Below are positions 22,924-33,640 of a stretch of DNA of 64,000 bases, piece after piece. The translations under genes were made by a program, and so were the position numbers. This stretch comes from Pollenia angustigena (lineage: Eukaryota; Arthropoda; Insecta; Diptera; Polleniidae), in contig OV884059.1 of NCBI GenBank assembly GCA_930367215.1, positions 241,675,803-241,739,802 on the forward strand, written 5' to 3'. Positions within the stretch are counted from its first letter, which is position 1. Every line of letters begins with the position of its first letter. The notes below the pieces were generated by a model, which did not search any database, had not been told where the DNA came from, and saw only the letters and a list, made by a program, of their open reading frames with translations.

Positions 22924-23207
22924 TACTCGCGTCTGAGTTGCCATTAAGGCCGGTAGTCACGGTATGGATTCCTCCACCTATAAAACCGGTGGAGGTCATA
23001 CTGGGGTTACTGGCCAACCAGAACAACGGGCTCTTTACAGGACAGTGGAAGATGGTAGCTTCACTGGGTTGTAAGGAGAACCAAGGTAGAGACTTCCGGT
23101 TCGCAGTAGACCGAGAGTCTCTAAGTAAGCTGAAATCAATGGGAGGGGTTGCTGTATTCGGGTTAGGGTCTGTCAGATTTAGGTTTCCTAAAGATGATAG
23201 ATCCTAA
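22914..23207 (+). pseudogene. LOA ORF1, C-terminal domain in another frame
   Basis: It reads VWIPPPIKPVEVILGLLANQ, then QWKMVASLGCKENQGRDF and FAVDRESLSKLKSMGGVAVF. This follows the pattern of the ORF1 C-terminal domain found in LOA and Bilbo-type elements (WVPPP, then a DRESL-like block). The overlap with the preceding frame by about 10 nt marks the frameshift. It overlaps the start of the endonuclease frame by 14 nt. Confidence 0.65.
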
Positions 23208-23613
23208 GAGGCTGAAAGTGGTGCAGATAAACTTGCACCACTGTGAAGCGGCCTCAACCGAATTGGCAACCCACCTCATTGACAACAACGTGGACGTGGC
23301 CTTAATCCAAGAGCCCTGGATTAACAAAAACCGGGTAGTTGGATTAAAGGTCACGGGGTATACCTTGTTCGTATCCCGCTCGGAGGAGAAGGTACGAACT
23401 TGTATATTGGCATGAACTGAGCACAATTTTATGTTTTCTCATTCTTTCAGTAACGGAGACCTCACGGTTGTGACAGGGGAGGCCAGGGACAGATCAGTCC
23501 TGGCACTAGCATCGGCATACTTGCCATACGAAGCTGTCGATCCACCTGGTGAAAAAGTACGAGAGTTGGTGGAGGACGGAGTGGGACACTTTTTCGGGAT
23601 TGGTTCAAAGTAA
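23194..23613 (+). pseudogene. LOA apurinic-type endonuclease, deleted
   Basis: The frame opens LKVVQINLHHCEAASTELAT, then VALIQEPWINKNRVVGLK, containing the catalytic-site motifs INLHH (Asn) and IQEPW (Glu). A stop occurs at 23413, and VLALASAYLPYEAV appears further on. Only about 130 of an expected 230 or so residues remain. The later DANAHH- and SDH-type motifs are missing because sequence has been lost between the YLPYE segment and the reverse transcriptase frame. Confidence 0.75.
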
Positions 23614-25510
23614 CTTTCGAGTTACAAGGGACTGGGGGTCGACTCCGACCGGTGTGGAGCGGCTGGTGAGCACCTTTACGGGGGTATTGACCAGTAGCTA
23701 TGAGCGATCCTGTCCGTTAAACTTTCCGGGCAGGCGTACACAGCCAAGATGGTGGACAGACGAGTTGAGGACTCAAAGGTCCACCGTCAGAGGGCTGTTC
23801 AATAGGGCGAAGTATACGCGTAAGGAGGAAGATTGGAGTAACTTCAGGTTGAGTTACGGGAGGTATAAGAGAGATATTAGAAGGGCGAAAAGGGACTCGT
23901 GGATTAAGTTTAGCGAGTCAGTTGAATCCGTGAATGAAATGTCTAGGTTCAGGAGAATTTTATCCAAGGACCCGGTGGTCCCTGGATTTATTCAGAGACC
24001 GGACGACTCATGGACGGAATCTGGCTCTGAATCTCTCTGTCTGCTTATGGAGACTCACTTTCCGGGGTGTGTGGATCCTGGGTCGGGGGAACAGGTTGTA
24101 TGTGGTGACCCCTTCTCTGGGTCGGGCTCAGGCGGTGGGGAAAGGGAGACGGTGGGAGATATGATCACCTTGGATAAGGTAACATGGGCGGTGAATACCT
24201 TTGGGTCCTACAAATCGGCGGGACCAGATGGTATCTTTCCGGCGATGTTACAGAATATCGGGAGATCATCACTCCTGGTGTTGGTGGAACTGTTTAGGGT
24301 ATGTGTGCTGAACGGGTACATTCCTAGAAGGTGGAGGGAGGTCAGGGTAGTTTTTATTCCCAAGGCGGGTAGAACCGGTCACTCTAAACCCAAGGATTTT
24401 AGACCAATCAGCTTATCGTCTTTTCTTTTGAAGACGTTGGAAAGACTGATTGATCTACATCTGAGGACGAAGATTGACGCCGGCGTCATCAGCGGCGCTC
24501 AACACGCCTATCTTAAGGGTAGATCTGTTGAGAGTGCGTTGCATGATGTGGTGGGTTATGTGGAGCGGGGTTTGCGAAACAAGGAATACACCTTGGCGGC
24601 ATTCCTGGATATAGAGGGCGCCTTTAACAATTTGAGGATAGAGGCTATTAGGCAGGCACTGTTTGATCTGAGGGTTCCGTTGTTCTTGGTCGAATGGATA
24701 ACTAGGATGCTAAGCAGCAGGGTTATTCACTCGGACTGGGGAAACGAACGTTTGAGGAGATCGGTGACTAGGGGGACCCCACAGGGGGGAGTTCTCTCAC
24801 CCTTATTGTGGCTCTTGGCCGTCAATGTCGTTCTGAGACGTTTTGACAGAATGGGTCAGAAGGTCGTAGCCTACGCGGATGATGTGGTGATATTTGTGTC
24901 GGGCAAGTTTCTGCCGACAATTAGCGACATCATGCAAGGGGCGCTGGGCGAACTGTCGGCATGGGCGAGTGATAAGGGACTGGGAGTTAATCCGGGGAAG
25001 ACGGAGTTGGTTCTTTTCACTAGGAGGTACAGGGTGGAGGATTTTAGGCTACCGGTACTAGGAGGAGTGGAGCTTAGACAATCTGATAGTGCTAAGTATC
25101 TGGGAGTTTTTCTGGACAGCAAGCTGTCATGGGGAAGGAATACTCAGGAGAGACTTAAGAGGGGTCTCAATGCCTACTATGCTTGCAGATCATCGATAGG
25201 TAGGAGTTGGGGACTCCGGCCGTCAGTGGTGGGATGGCTGTACACTTCGGTGGTTAGACCCATTCTTACGTATGGATGCTGTGTTTGGTGGGAGTCATTG
25301 AGATTGGCTAGTCGTAGGAACCTTCTTTCTAAGGCTCAGAGGCGTGCTTCAATGGGCATGACAGGTGCCATGAGGAGTACTCCTCAGGCGGCCCTGGATG
25401 TCATTCTACATCTTCTGCCTATTGAGCAGTATGTGATGGGAATGGCGGCCAGGAGTATTCTTAGACTGAGGGAATTAGGACTGATGGGGAATGTCACTCA
25501 CGGATCCTGA
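23549..25510 (+). pseudogene. LOA reverse transcriptase, open frame
   Basis: This 653-codon frame contains the fingers-palm motifs in order: KSAGPDGIFPAMLQ, RRWREVRVVFIPKAG, FRPISLSSFLLKTLERLI, AYLKGRSVESALHDVV, AFLDIEGAFNN, GTPQGGVLSPLLWLLAVN, the catalytic box YADD (residues 442-445), then LGVNPGKTELVLF and KYLGVFLDSKLSW. The thumb-like tail RPILTYGCCVWWESL follows. It lacks an intact endonuclease in frame, so it is not a complete ORF2. Confidence 0.85.
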
Positions 25511-25563
25511 GTGAGATTGAGGCGTGTGGCTATTGCCTGGGACCTCCCGGATCCACTGATTAT

Positions 25564-26235
25564 GTGGGCACTAAGGTGGATTTTGGGCGGCTGCCGGAGG
25601 TAATAGTTCCTTCTAGGGAGAGCTGGTCAGGTAGGGGCAGATTATTTAGTGGGTTTGCTATTTTCACTGATGGCTCGAAGATGAGGGGCACGGGTGCGGG
25701 GGTCTACATTGAGGATCTGAACATCAGAAGGTCATATAGGCTTCCTGACGACTGCAGTGTTTTTCAGGCGGAGGTTCTGGGGGTATTGAGGGCCGTGGAA
25801 CTGATAAGGGACAACATTGATAGGGGCTCGGAGGTCACTATATATGTGGACAGCCAGGCGGCTCTTATGGCCGTAAGGGGCTGTTATGTGAACTCCAAGC
25901 TGGTTGATGACTGCAGGAAGGCTCTTGAAGAAGTCTTAGGGGAGTATTTGCTAAGGTTGTGCTGGGTGCCTGGTCACTGCGACATAGTCGGCAATGAGGT
26001 TGCTGATGGGTTGGCGAGACAGGGCTCAGAGATGGAGGATCCTAACTGTTTGGAGGCGGTTAGGCCTCCAATGGAATTCTATTTTGGAAGAATCAGGGAA
26101 TGGATTGTGGGCGCGACCAATCGGGCCTGGGGGAACCGAACGGACTGCGGGTATCACGGACGCTGTGGCCGGTGCTTAGTAAGTCCGATTCGGTTTTGCT
26201 GCTGGGCAGGAGAAGGGTCTGCGTTAGGACCATGA
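25564..26235 (+). pseudogene. LOA RNase H domain
   Basis: IFTDGSKMRGTGAGVYIED, FQAEVLGVLRAVELI, IYVDSQAALMAV and WVPGHCDIVGNEVADGLARQ supply the four acidic residues of an RNase HI active site (TDGS, AE, DSQ, ADGLA). LOA and I-type LINEs carry RNase H at this position. It is in a different frame from the reverse transcriptase and is separated from it by stops at 25508 onward. Confidence 0.82.
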
Positions 26236-26519
26236 TAGGAATGATCACGGGCCACTGTATGATAGGCAGGATGGCGGTGAGGATGGGATCCGATTTGTCG
26301 GATATGTGCAGGTTGTGTGAGGACCCTGAGGAGTTGGAGACGGTGGAGCACATTCTGTGCCACTGTCCCAGGTTGCAGGGCAGCAGGCGGAGGTGGCTGG
26401 GCAGTAGATTCCTGGGCGAATTAGGGGATGTCTCGGGTTGCGGACTCGAGAATCTGATAGGATTCGTAATGGGGATGGCCTGGCTGCGCGAGAGTAGGCT
26501 GGGTGCTGGACGCACGTAG
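26236..26519 (+). pseudogene. LOA C-terminal Cys/His-rich tail
   Basis: In the frame ending at 26519 (open from 26100) the sequence CRLCEDPEELETVEHILCHC follows ITGHCMIGRMAVRMG. This is the zinc-binding CCHC-type tail (C-x2-C...H-x3-C) that ends many LOA, I and R1 ORF2 proteins. It is shifted by one base relative to the RNase H frame. Confidence 0.7.
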
Positions 26520-26735
26520 GGCGTATTTAGTTGAGTAGGATTTCTCTCGGGTTTGGTCCGAAACCTTCTTTCCTATTTATCTTATGCTTTCTCTGTTTAT
26601 TTCACTAACTTTCTATCTCCCTAGGGCTATCTCTGAATAAGGCTTCACAATGGACCATATTGGTCTCTGGGTGAAGGTGTGAAGGAGACTTCACACCGGC
26701 CTTTCTACCTACCTACCTACCTACCTTCTCCAGAA

Positions 26736-27333
26736 GACGTAAAACGCAAAAAAATTCGAGTTAAATACATTTCAAAATATTGAGGTGATATTACTGATAT
26801 GGGACACTAAAATAAAAGAAACGTACAAAAAATAATTCAAATGATAGCGAATCCTGTTGTTTCTTAAGTTGGGTCTAAAAAAAAGTGTCAATTTCTATCA
26901 CAGTGTTATTTTCGGATTTATAAAAACGTACGAGAGCTAAAGAAGCAAACAAAAATCGGTACGTATTGAAAAATGTGAAAATGTTTAACTTTTGTACAAA
27001 TTCTGTGGCATACATGACTAAAGTATATTATTCTACTTTTGGTTTTGTTCGAGTAAGAATTAATCGATTTTTGAATTTTTAAATTGCTCATTAATCGAAA
27101 AAGGATTTGAAAATGTTCGAATTGGATAATTTTATCCAATGGAAAAAATACACAGCGCTATTTGAATTAGTTTTTTTATTATATTAATAAGCAAAAAAAA
27201 AAATTAAACAAAAAGTTAAACAATAATATAACAATTCAGTTGTACTACGGTATAAAAACTATTAAAATAATCAATTAAAAAAATCAAAATCCCGGCTCCA
27301 AACATACACCTCCAGCAAAAGTAAATGGGCTTA
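26736..27333 (-). other. Dlic intron 6, no feature seen
   Basis: A+T-rich intron sequence between the LOA element and the next MITE. No coding or repeat structure is recognised. Confidence 0.4.
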
Positions 27334-27552
27334 GGCCCGTTTTCACAACTTACCGATAGCTAAAGGTAGGATTTTATCGGCCGTATAAAGAGTGTTCCAT
27401 TATTACAACTTTACTTTAACCTACCAGGTAGGATGAACCTTAATGTACTTTATCGCGCACCTTAGGTTAAAGTTAAGTTTTAATAATGGAATAATTTTTA
27501 TAAGGCCGGTTAAAGTCTACTTTAAGCTATCGGTAAGTTGTGAAAACGGGCC
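27334..27552. mobile_element. Palindromic MITE with GGCCCG ends, TTA target
   Basis: The ends are GGCCCGTTTTCACAACTTAC on the left and the exact inverse on the right, with about 29 bp of inverted repeat. TTA is duplicated at 27331-27333 and 27553-27555. Inside, AGGTAGGAT and TTTAACCTA words recur. The 219-bp element has no coding. The TWA target suggests PIF/Harbinger-type mobilisation. Confidence 0.8.
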
Positions 27553-27935
27553 TTAATGTGTTGGTTAACTAATGTTAACTTTAAGTTTTTTTTTTTTGCA
27601 TAAGGGTGACAGTTTTTAATAAATTTAAAAGACCGAAACAAGATTAAGAAAAACAAAATCAAAAAAACTATAAACAACGTAAGCCCTACTTTGGTTTAAC
27701 GGACTATAAAATTGTCTGAAAATGGCTGTGAGTGTTAAACGGAAAAATTTAGGCTTCCTTGGCTAAATGGCTTAAAACCTACTTATTACTTTCTGAAAAG
27801 AATTTCATATGTGTTGGAGGGATTGCGACAGTAAAAAAACGCATGTCTCTCTATCCGAAAACCCTCTTTCTTTCAAACATGAAGCGAATAATTTCCAGTT
27901 TAAGTTACGATGTAAATCATTAAGTGCGCTTTGAG

Positions 27936-28166
27936 TCATATTTTAATGGTCGTATCATCTATAGAATTAAAACTCAGATTTAAATCTTCTTCGTAATTAT
28001 CTGATGTTACTTTTATGCTGGAGGTTTTCGCTTTGGGAATGGAAATCAATTGATTTATATCCGGATTAATAACAAAACCATTTTGTATGCATATATAGCA
28101 ATCAGTCATATGATGAATTGGATCCCTCCATTCAACTGGCTCACCAAATGACAAATACTCCTCCAT
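27936..28166 (-). pseudogene. Fragment with WRDPIHHMTDCYICIQN motif
   Basis: A 76-codon minus-strand frame includes YLSFGEPVEWRDPIHHMTDC, which resembles a WREPxxHxxDCYFC-type motif that I associate with unnamed repeat-associated proteins in animal genomes. After about 40 residues the sequence becomes nondescript (KAKTSSIKVTSDNYEEDLNL). No promoter, partner exon or terminal repeat was found. It is probably a decayed exon of a mobile-element protein, but its function is unknown. Confidence 0.35.
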
Positions 28167-28768
28167 GCCATTACCAAATTTAGTTAATTTTATAAAACAT
28201 GTAGAATTTAATATGTTTCGAGTCCATGGCTTATTGAAAAATCTGGCTAAGTGTCGAAAATAAAATTTATAAGAAATCTGGCAACGCTATGCCTGAGTAG
28301 AAGTGTATTTTTTATACGGCTGATCAATTTTTCTTTTTTTGTCTTAAATTGCTGCATACTTTTGAATAAATTAAAACTTGGCTTTTACTGAACAACCTAA
28401 ACAAAAGCGGCAAGCGTTTTTTAAACATGAAAATTTTATTTAAATACAATTTCAATAAAACAAACCGACATAGCGATCTGTCAAATAAGATTTATCAGCC
28501 GGGTGGTTTCTAATTCGCATTCTAATGGTTTGTTTCGTATAAATTGTATGCAAATGAGAAGTTTTGACATACAAAAATCGCTGCCGCTCTTATTTAGGGA
28601 GCTCAGTTAATTATACATATTTTCGGGTGAATATTTTGCTGTAAATCTACGGCTTATTGCTAAATTTGTGCAAAAAGAAATTGTTTTTTGCTGGTTTTTT
28701 TATGTTTGTTGTTGCTGCTGATGTTGGTTGAAAGCTTGTCGCCATTTTCTTATTTTTTGCTGGAAACT

Positions 28769-29269
28769 ATGCCGTCTTCAAAGACATTTAAATGTGGAGG
28801 CTGTGCTGATAATATTAGCAAAACACAAGCCAGCATCCAATGCCGTAGCTGTATGTTATGGCGCATGTTTCATGTTCTGGGGTATCGGACAAAGACTTTG
28901 CAGCTCTTAAAGGAAATAAACATTTTTTCGTATACTTGTTCCAGCTGTAGTAAATGTCCTCCGTCCAGAATTGATACCTCCGTCAAGGATGATATAAGTG
29001 CCCTTAAAAGCTTAATTGACAATTTCATTAAAAAAATTTATATGGAGCAAACATCGACGAAAAACAGCATAAGTGCTCTCAATAACAAAATTTATGATTT
29101 TATTACTAAGGCCGACAATGAGCAGTGCTGTATTAAGCAAGCGCTTGCTGATTCTGTGGATAGCTTGCGGTCGGATATTGCTTCTTGCTGTAGGGAGATG
29201 AAATCTGAAGTAATTGACTGCAACAAGCTCATTAAACATATTGATGCCTCTGCTAAAATCTCTGCATGA
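28769..29269 (+). pseudogene. CR1-like ORF1, PHD finger and coiled coil
   Basis: The Met at 28769 gives MPSSKTFKCGGCADNISKTQ followed by CRSCMLW, then H and CSSCSKC, a C4HC3-like PHD finger over residues 9-60. Next comes a long Lys/Asp/Ile-rich coiled-coil-like segment (DDISALKSLIDNFIKKIYME and later LRSDIASCCREMKSEV). This is the usual ORF1 layout of CR1-type LINEs. It stops at 29267. Confidence 0.65.
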
Positions 29270-29665
29270 GAAGAGGAGAATAATATTTTACATCGCCGCC
29301 TGAATCGAGCTGATATTGTTGTTAATGGTCTGCCCGCTAGCATTGGAAACCTTATTGACCCGATTATGAGAATTGCTTCGTATTATAATATATCAGTATC
29401 AATGATATACTACATCATGTTTGTTACATTAATAATCGGAAGTCTATTCTTGTCAAATTCAATTGTGTTTTCCTTCGTGAAAGTATAATGGCTGCATATT
29501 TTAAAACTCGTTCCATAAAGGGTGGAAGAAGATATTGATTTGAGAATCTATTTGATTGATCACTTTGGACCTGCTGCTAGTAAACTGAATGCCATTTGTA
29601 GAAAGCTGCTTCACAAAAAGTTTATTAATAAATTGCTGATGGTAGTGATGTGGTGCACAATATGG
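29270..29665 (+). pseudogene. CR1-like ORF1, C-terminal part with frameshifts
   Basis: Across frames, NILHRRLNRADIVVNGLPAS, then RIASYYNISVS and finally RIYLIDHFGPAASKLNAICR can be read. This matches the ORF1 C-terminal RNA-binding region of CR1-like elements (a NGLP motif, then IDHFG or similar, then ARKL-like). Stops and frame changes at about 29390 and 29490 break it. Confidence 0.55.
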
Positions 29666-29704
29666 CTGAATGTATTTCTCTGCTTAATACTGATGTATAA
29701 GTAT

Positions 29705-29907
29705 CAAGGCGAATTCATCCCAGGTAATCTCGGTACTACAACAAGTACAACTCGTACAAAAACCACAAGCAATTTGTTTTTGTAAAATCATCGTACAATG
29801 TCAAAAACGGAAATAAAACAAAACAGAAACAAAGATAATAAAAGAGAATAAACAAAATTTTGACATCCAACAGGGCTTTTAAGACCACCTGTAATAAATT
29901 CGCCTTG
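29705..29907. mobile_element. MITE with CAAGGCGAATTC ends, inside the CR1 element
   Basis: The termini are CAAGGCGAATTCATCCCAGG and, inward from the right, CAAGGCGAATTTATTACAGG. The 8-bp flanks ATAAGTAT (29697-29704) and ATAATTAT (29908-29915) agree at 7 of 8 positions. The family recurs at 30387, at 34562-34650 (fragment) and at 63639-63954, where the duplication is perfect. The insertion split the CR1 element after ORF1. Confidence 0.75.
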
Positions 29908-30210
29908 ATAATTATAGTTTATTTTTTTTAGATTTTCAAATGACAGTACAGTTGTTTACATTTTTACTCAATTTACTTTGTGTGCTTTTGTGTAATTTCA
30001 TATAGGTACATAATTTTCATTCCATTTGTATTGTCATCTAAGAATCATATATATTATTTCTAAAGCACTTTTTTTGTCGGTTGAAAATATCTCCCATACC
30101 ATCCCATCAAATTTAATGAATGATATCTAATTTTAAAGCTTATTTCTAACACTAATGACGAAAAATAATTAGAAATTGAAAAATTAATATTTTCATTGAT
30201 AAAAATTACG

Positions 30211-30238
30211 GTGCGAAATATTCGCACGGGTCATCTAG
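30211..30238 (+). mobile_element. Helitron-type 3' terminus
   Basis: A perfect hairpin (GTGCGAA/TTCGCAC) is followed by GGGTCATCTAG and then T, the classical Helitron 3' end. The body upstream (29916-30210) is A+T-rich with no coding, and the 5' end could not be located. Confidence 0.6.
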
Positions 30239-30386
30239 TGCTTTTTTATTTTTCAATTTATTTTATTATTATTTTATACCTAACCCATATTTATAGATTA
30301 TTTTGATTTTTTTAGCTTGTTTCTATTTTTGCTTTTTCATCAATCTCATTCTTATTGATTAGCTGTATGCAGTTAATGAATATATA

Positions 30387-30415
30387 CAAGGCGAATTCAT
30401 ACAAGGTGGTCTTAT
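30387..30415 (+). mobile_element. Solo end of the CAAGGCGAATTC MITE family
   Basis: CAAGGCGAATTCATACAAGG followed by TGGTCTTA matches the terminal repeat of the copies at 29705 and 63639. No opposite end was found nearby, so this is a truncated copy or a rearranged remnant. Confidence 0.5.
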
Positions 30416-30577
30416 TTTTTTTACAACACTGTTAAATATTTTAACGTTGTGTCAAAAATTTAAACAAATATTTGATTTTGTTTTTATATTAAATTGTGTT
30501 TTTTGAAATGTTATAACTTAAAAAAGTTTTAAATTTCACAATTTTAATCGAAAATTTCCGCGCCACTAATTAGTTGT

Positions 30578-31057
30578 TTGACTCTAATGTCTTTTGACCA
30601 TGCTGCTGGTCCGTCAGTCAATAACAGATGTTATATGAAAAATTCGTTAAGACCCTACGTTAGGAATTTCAATGCTGCTCATTTAAATTGCCAGAGCATT
30701 AGACCATCCGGTAGTTATTCGAAAATCGATGAATTGAGGTCTATTGTAAGTGACTTTCTTTGGGACGTGTTTGTTGTTTCTAAAACCTGGTTGAAACCTT
30801 ACATTTCGAATCGTTCTATTGAGATTCCTGGGTTTAAATTTTGTAGGAATGATCGTTTGGTTGCAAGAGGAGGTGGTGTTGGTATTTATGTTTCCAGGGG
30901 TATTAAGTTTAAAAAAGTATTTCAACTTTCTGAATTGGGAGTTTTCGAATCTTTATTTATTGAACTTCGATTTGCTAGTATCGCAACTGTTTTTGGAGTT
31001 GTATACCTACCACATGGTGACTTTTTTTCGTTTGAAAATTTACATAATGATTTTTAA
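30578..31057 (+). pseudogene. CR1-like endonuclease, N-terminal half
   Basis: The frame contains HLNCQSIRPSGSYSKIDELR, then VVSKTWLKPYISNRSIEIPG and RNDRLVARGGGVGIYVSRGI, the first half of an apurinic-type endonuclease. The motif normally reading SETWL reads SKTWL, so the catalytic Glu is replaced by Lys. The later DFN and SDH blocks are not found in this frame, which ends at 31057. Confidence 0.7.
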
Positions 31058-31064
31058 GGTGTAA

Positions 31065-31594
31065 TTTATCAATTATTCATAATTCTCGACCTTCTCATTT
31101 TTATGTTGCTCATGGATCTGCTTCATTAATTGATTTTTGGTTAGTCAGTGATATTTCTTTGGTTTCTTTATCTGATCAAATGCAATGTTCTTCTATTTCA
31201 TATCATGAATTGATATTTTCTTCTTTTAGTGTTAGAGCTGATCGTCTTGTTGAATATTATGAATATCGTGATTTTAATTCTATTGATTGGGATGGCCTTC
31301 TTCTATGCTTGTCTAACTTATATTTTTCTCAATTTTATCTTGGCGATTCTGATCATCAATGTGGTTTTCTAAGTTCACCTTTTAGATTGATGTTTGAGTA
31401 TGTTCCGATTGTAAGGAAACGAGTTCGCTATTGTAAGGATGTTTGGATGAATGATAAAAGAATAATATTTGCTTGTTCTCTTAGAGAACTGGCTTTTCGG
31501 GCGTATACGTTGGATCGTTCTGTAGCTTCGAAATAAAGCTAAAAATGTTATTCGGCGAATTAAAAGGAGATATTTTATTAAACTTTTTGATGGA
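31065..31594 (+). pseudogene. CR1-like ORF2, linker between endonuclease and RT
   Basis: After a loss of sequence near 31060 the frames read SLIDFWLVSD (31110-31150) and then VEYYEYRDFNSIDWDGLLLC and VRYCKDVWMNDKRIIFACSL, the connector typical of CR1 ORF2. A frameshift ends this part near 31536, where the sequence KLKMLFGELKGDILLNFL-type continues out of frame. Confidence 0.55.
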
Positions 31595-32344
31595 TTGAGT
31601 TCTGAAAGTTTGTGGAGAATTTTAAGAGGTTCGGGTTGTCTTAATGATGATTTGATTTTTAATTGTGGCGATGTCAATGAGTTAAATGATTTTTTTGCTT
31701 ATGATAACTCTCCTTGCAATGATGATTTTGATTTTGAAAACTTAAATAATTTTGGTAATTCCTTTTCATTTTGTGTAAATGATTATGAATTACTCGATGC
31801 GTTTGATAGGGTAAATTCTAAATCAGTTGGTATTGATGAAATTCCAATTAAATTCATTAAACTAATTTATCCATTTATGTCTGAATACATATTATTTTTT
31901 GTAAATACCTTTCCTTCTTCTGGGAAAACTTCTAGGGTTGTTCCAATTCCGAAATCAAGATTGGTTCATGGACCAGAGGATCTTAGACCGATCTCGATAT
32001 TACCTGCTTTGTCTAAAGTGGTTGAACATATAGTAAAGAATCAAATTCTGAATGAAGTTTCAAATTCTATTTATGTTAAGCAGTTTGCGTTTCGGAAAGG
32101 CTTTAATACTACTTCCCTGCTTCTTACTTTGACTGATAATATTAGGCAGAATGTGAATGAGGATACTCTTAGTGCTCTTATTTCTCTTGATCTTTCAAAA
32201 GCATTTAACTCTATTGACCATTTTGTTCTTATGAGGAAACTTAATAATGAATTTAATTTTTCGAAAACGGCTTATAAAGTTATACTCTCCTACCTTGAAA
32301 ATCGGTCTCAATTTTTAGTTTTGAATGGGAAAGTTCCGCAGTAA
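31595..32344 (+). pseudogene. CR1-like reverse transcriptase, part 1
   Basis: The motifs in order are VNSKSVGIDEIPIKFIKLIY, SRVVPIPKSRLVHGPEDLRP followed by ISILPALSKVVEHIV, FAFRKGFNTTSLLLTLTDNI and ALISLDLSKAFNSIDHFVLM. The last contains the first catalytic Asp of the palm. The frame stops at 32342, immediately before the GVPQGS motif, which continues one frame over. Confidence 0.8.
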
Positions 32345-33003
32345 AAGCACTTTCTTCTGGAGTACCTCAAGGTTCCGTTTTAGGTCCTCTTTTATTTACT
32401 TTGTATATAAACAGTTTACCTTCTTATGTTAACTCTGGAATGTGTGATTCTTTTTTATTTGCTGATGATGTTTTTCTGCTTTTTAAGAGATCTTTTGATT
32501 TTCAAGATGTTTTTGAGAATAATATTAACTTTTGTATAAAGCGTGTTCTTGAGTGGACTTCAAATAACTCCTTAACTATTACTCCTTCTAAAAGCAAGGC
32601 CATTATGTTTGGCCCTACGAATCGGTTTATTCTAGAAATTGATATTTGGTTGGATGATGTGCGTATTGATTTTGTAGATAGATTAAAATGTTTTATATTA
32701 GACTCCAGACTTTCTTTTAGTTATCATATTGATTTGTTGAGTTCTAGACTCTATGGTATGTTACGTAGAATTTATTGAATTAATTTGTATTTGCCTTATC
32801 GTATCAAAGCTAGATTGTCGTGGGCCTTGTTAATATCTCACATTTTTAATGGGTTTGAGGTTTATTCTGGCACATGTGTGATGCACTTGAAAAGAATTAA
32901 TCGCTTGATTAACTTAGTCGTACGTTTTGTTTATAGTATTCGGCGTCGAGATCATATTTCTCGTTTTTTTAAGGATTTTTTTGGCTTAATTTTGTGGACC
33001 TAA
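32345..33003 (+). pseudogene. CR1-like reverse transcriptase, part 2
   Basis: GVPQGSVLGPLLFTLYINSL is followed by the catalytic FADD at 32458-32469. Then come LEWTSNNSLTITPSKSKAIM and LKCFILDSRLSFSYHIDLLS, where the usual YLG reads CFI. A stop at 32776 precedes the thumb-like segment LPYRIKARLSWALLISHIFN. It is decayed and not functional. Confidence 0.75.
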
Positions 33004-33640
33004 TTAAATATCGTAGTTTAGCGTTTTTCTATAAAGTTATAAGAGATAGAAGACCACTACCCTTATTTAATTATTTTATCTTCTCACGTTCGAGTAGGAA
33101 CCCACAACTTTTAATTCCTTGAATTTCTTCTACCTTGTTTGAAAGATCTTTTAGGATTAGGATTGCGAGGTGGTGGAATCAACTACCTTTTGAATTGCGT
33201 ATCTTTTCCCACTCTAATAATGTTTTTCGTTTAAAACACTTGCGTTTTTTTTTTACTGTATGATTTTTTTATTCAGGAACTATCTTGCTAGTATATAGAC
33301 ATCCATAATTGTACTAATGCTTATGTAGGGATGTATACGAGTGTGGGTATGCACTAAGATTTGTCATATTTTCTGTACTGAATTGGACCGTTACTTTACT
33401 GTTCTTTAATTAAATTTTTAATTATTCTGTATATTGGCTGGAGAGCTAATGTTTATAATGGTAGGGATGTTTTTAATTTTATTAGACTGGCATTTATTTA
33501 AAATTTTGTTTTTTGTATTATATAGAATGTTATGTAGTTTTAAAATCTTAGGTATTTTTTAATGGTACGTAATAATTTTATATTGGCCATTGAGGCTTTA
33601 TATTACATGTTTTTCAAATAAATAAATAAATAAAATAAAT

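Larger units (their letters stand above)
21612..26724 (+). mobile_element. LOA-clade LINE, full length but mutated
   Basis: CTTCTCTAGAA at 21601-21611 is repeated with one change, CTTCTCCAGAA, at 26725-26735, an 11-bp target duplication that fixes both ends. The element has a 5' UTR, ORF1, endonuclease, reverse transcriptase, RNase H, a Cys-rich tail and a (TACC)n 3' end in order. It is much richer in GC than its surroundings. It sits antisense in the last intron of Dlic. A 5' fragment of a relative lies at 5868-6690. Confidence 0.88.
28680..33640 (+). mobile_element. CR1-like LINE, degenerate, with nested insertions
   Basis: The order is PHD-finger ORF1, endonuclease, reverse transcriptase and a 3' end of AAATAAATAAATAAAATAAA repeats, typical of dipteran CR1-like elements. 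It is A+T-rich like the host DNA, unlike the LOA element. All frames are broken. A 203-bp MITE and a Helitron end lie between ORF1 and ORF2. The 5' limit is approximate and no target duplication was found. It is antisense to Dlic. Confidence 0.75.
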
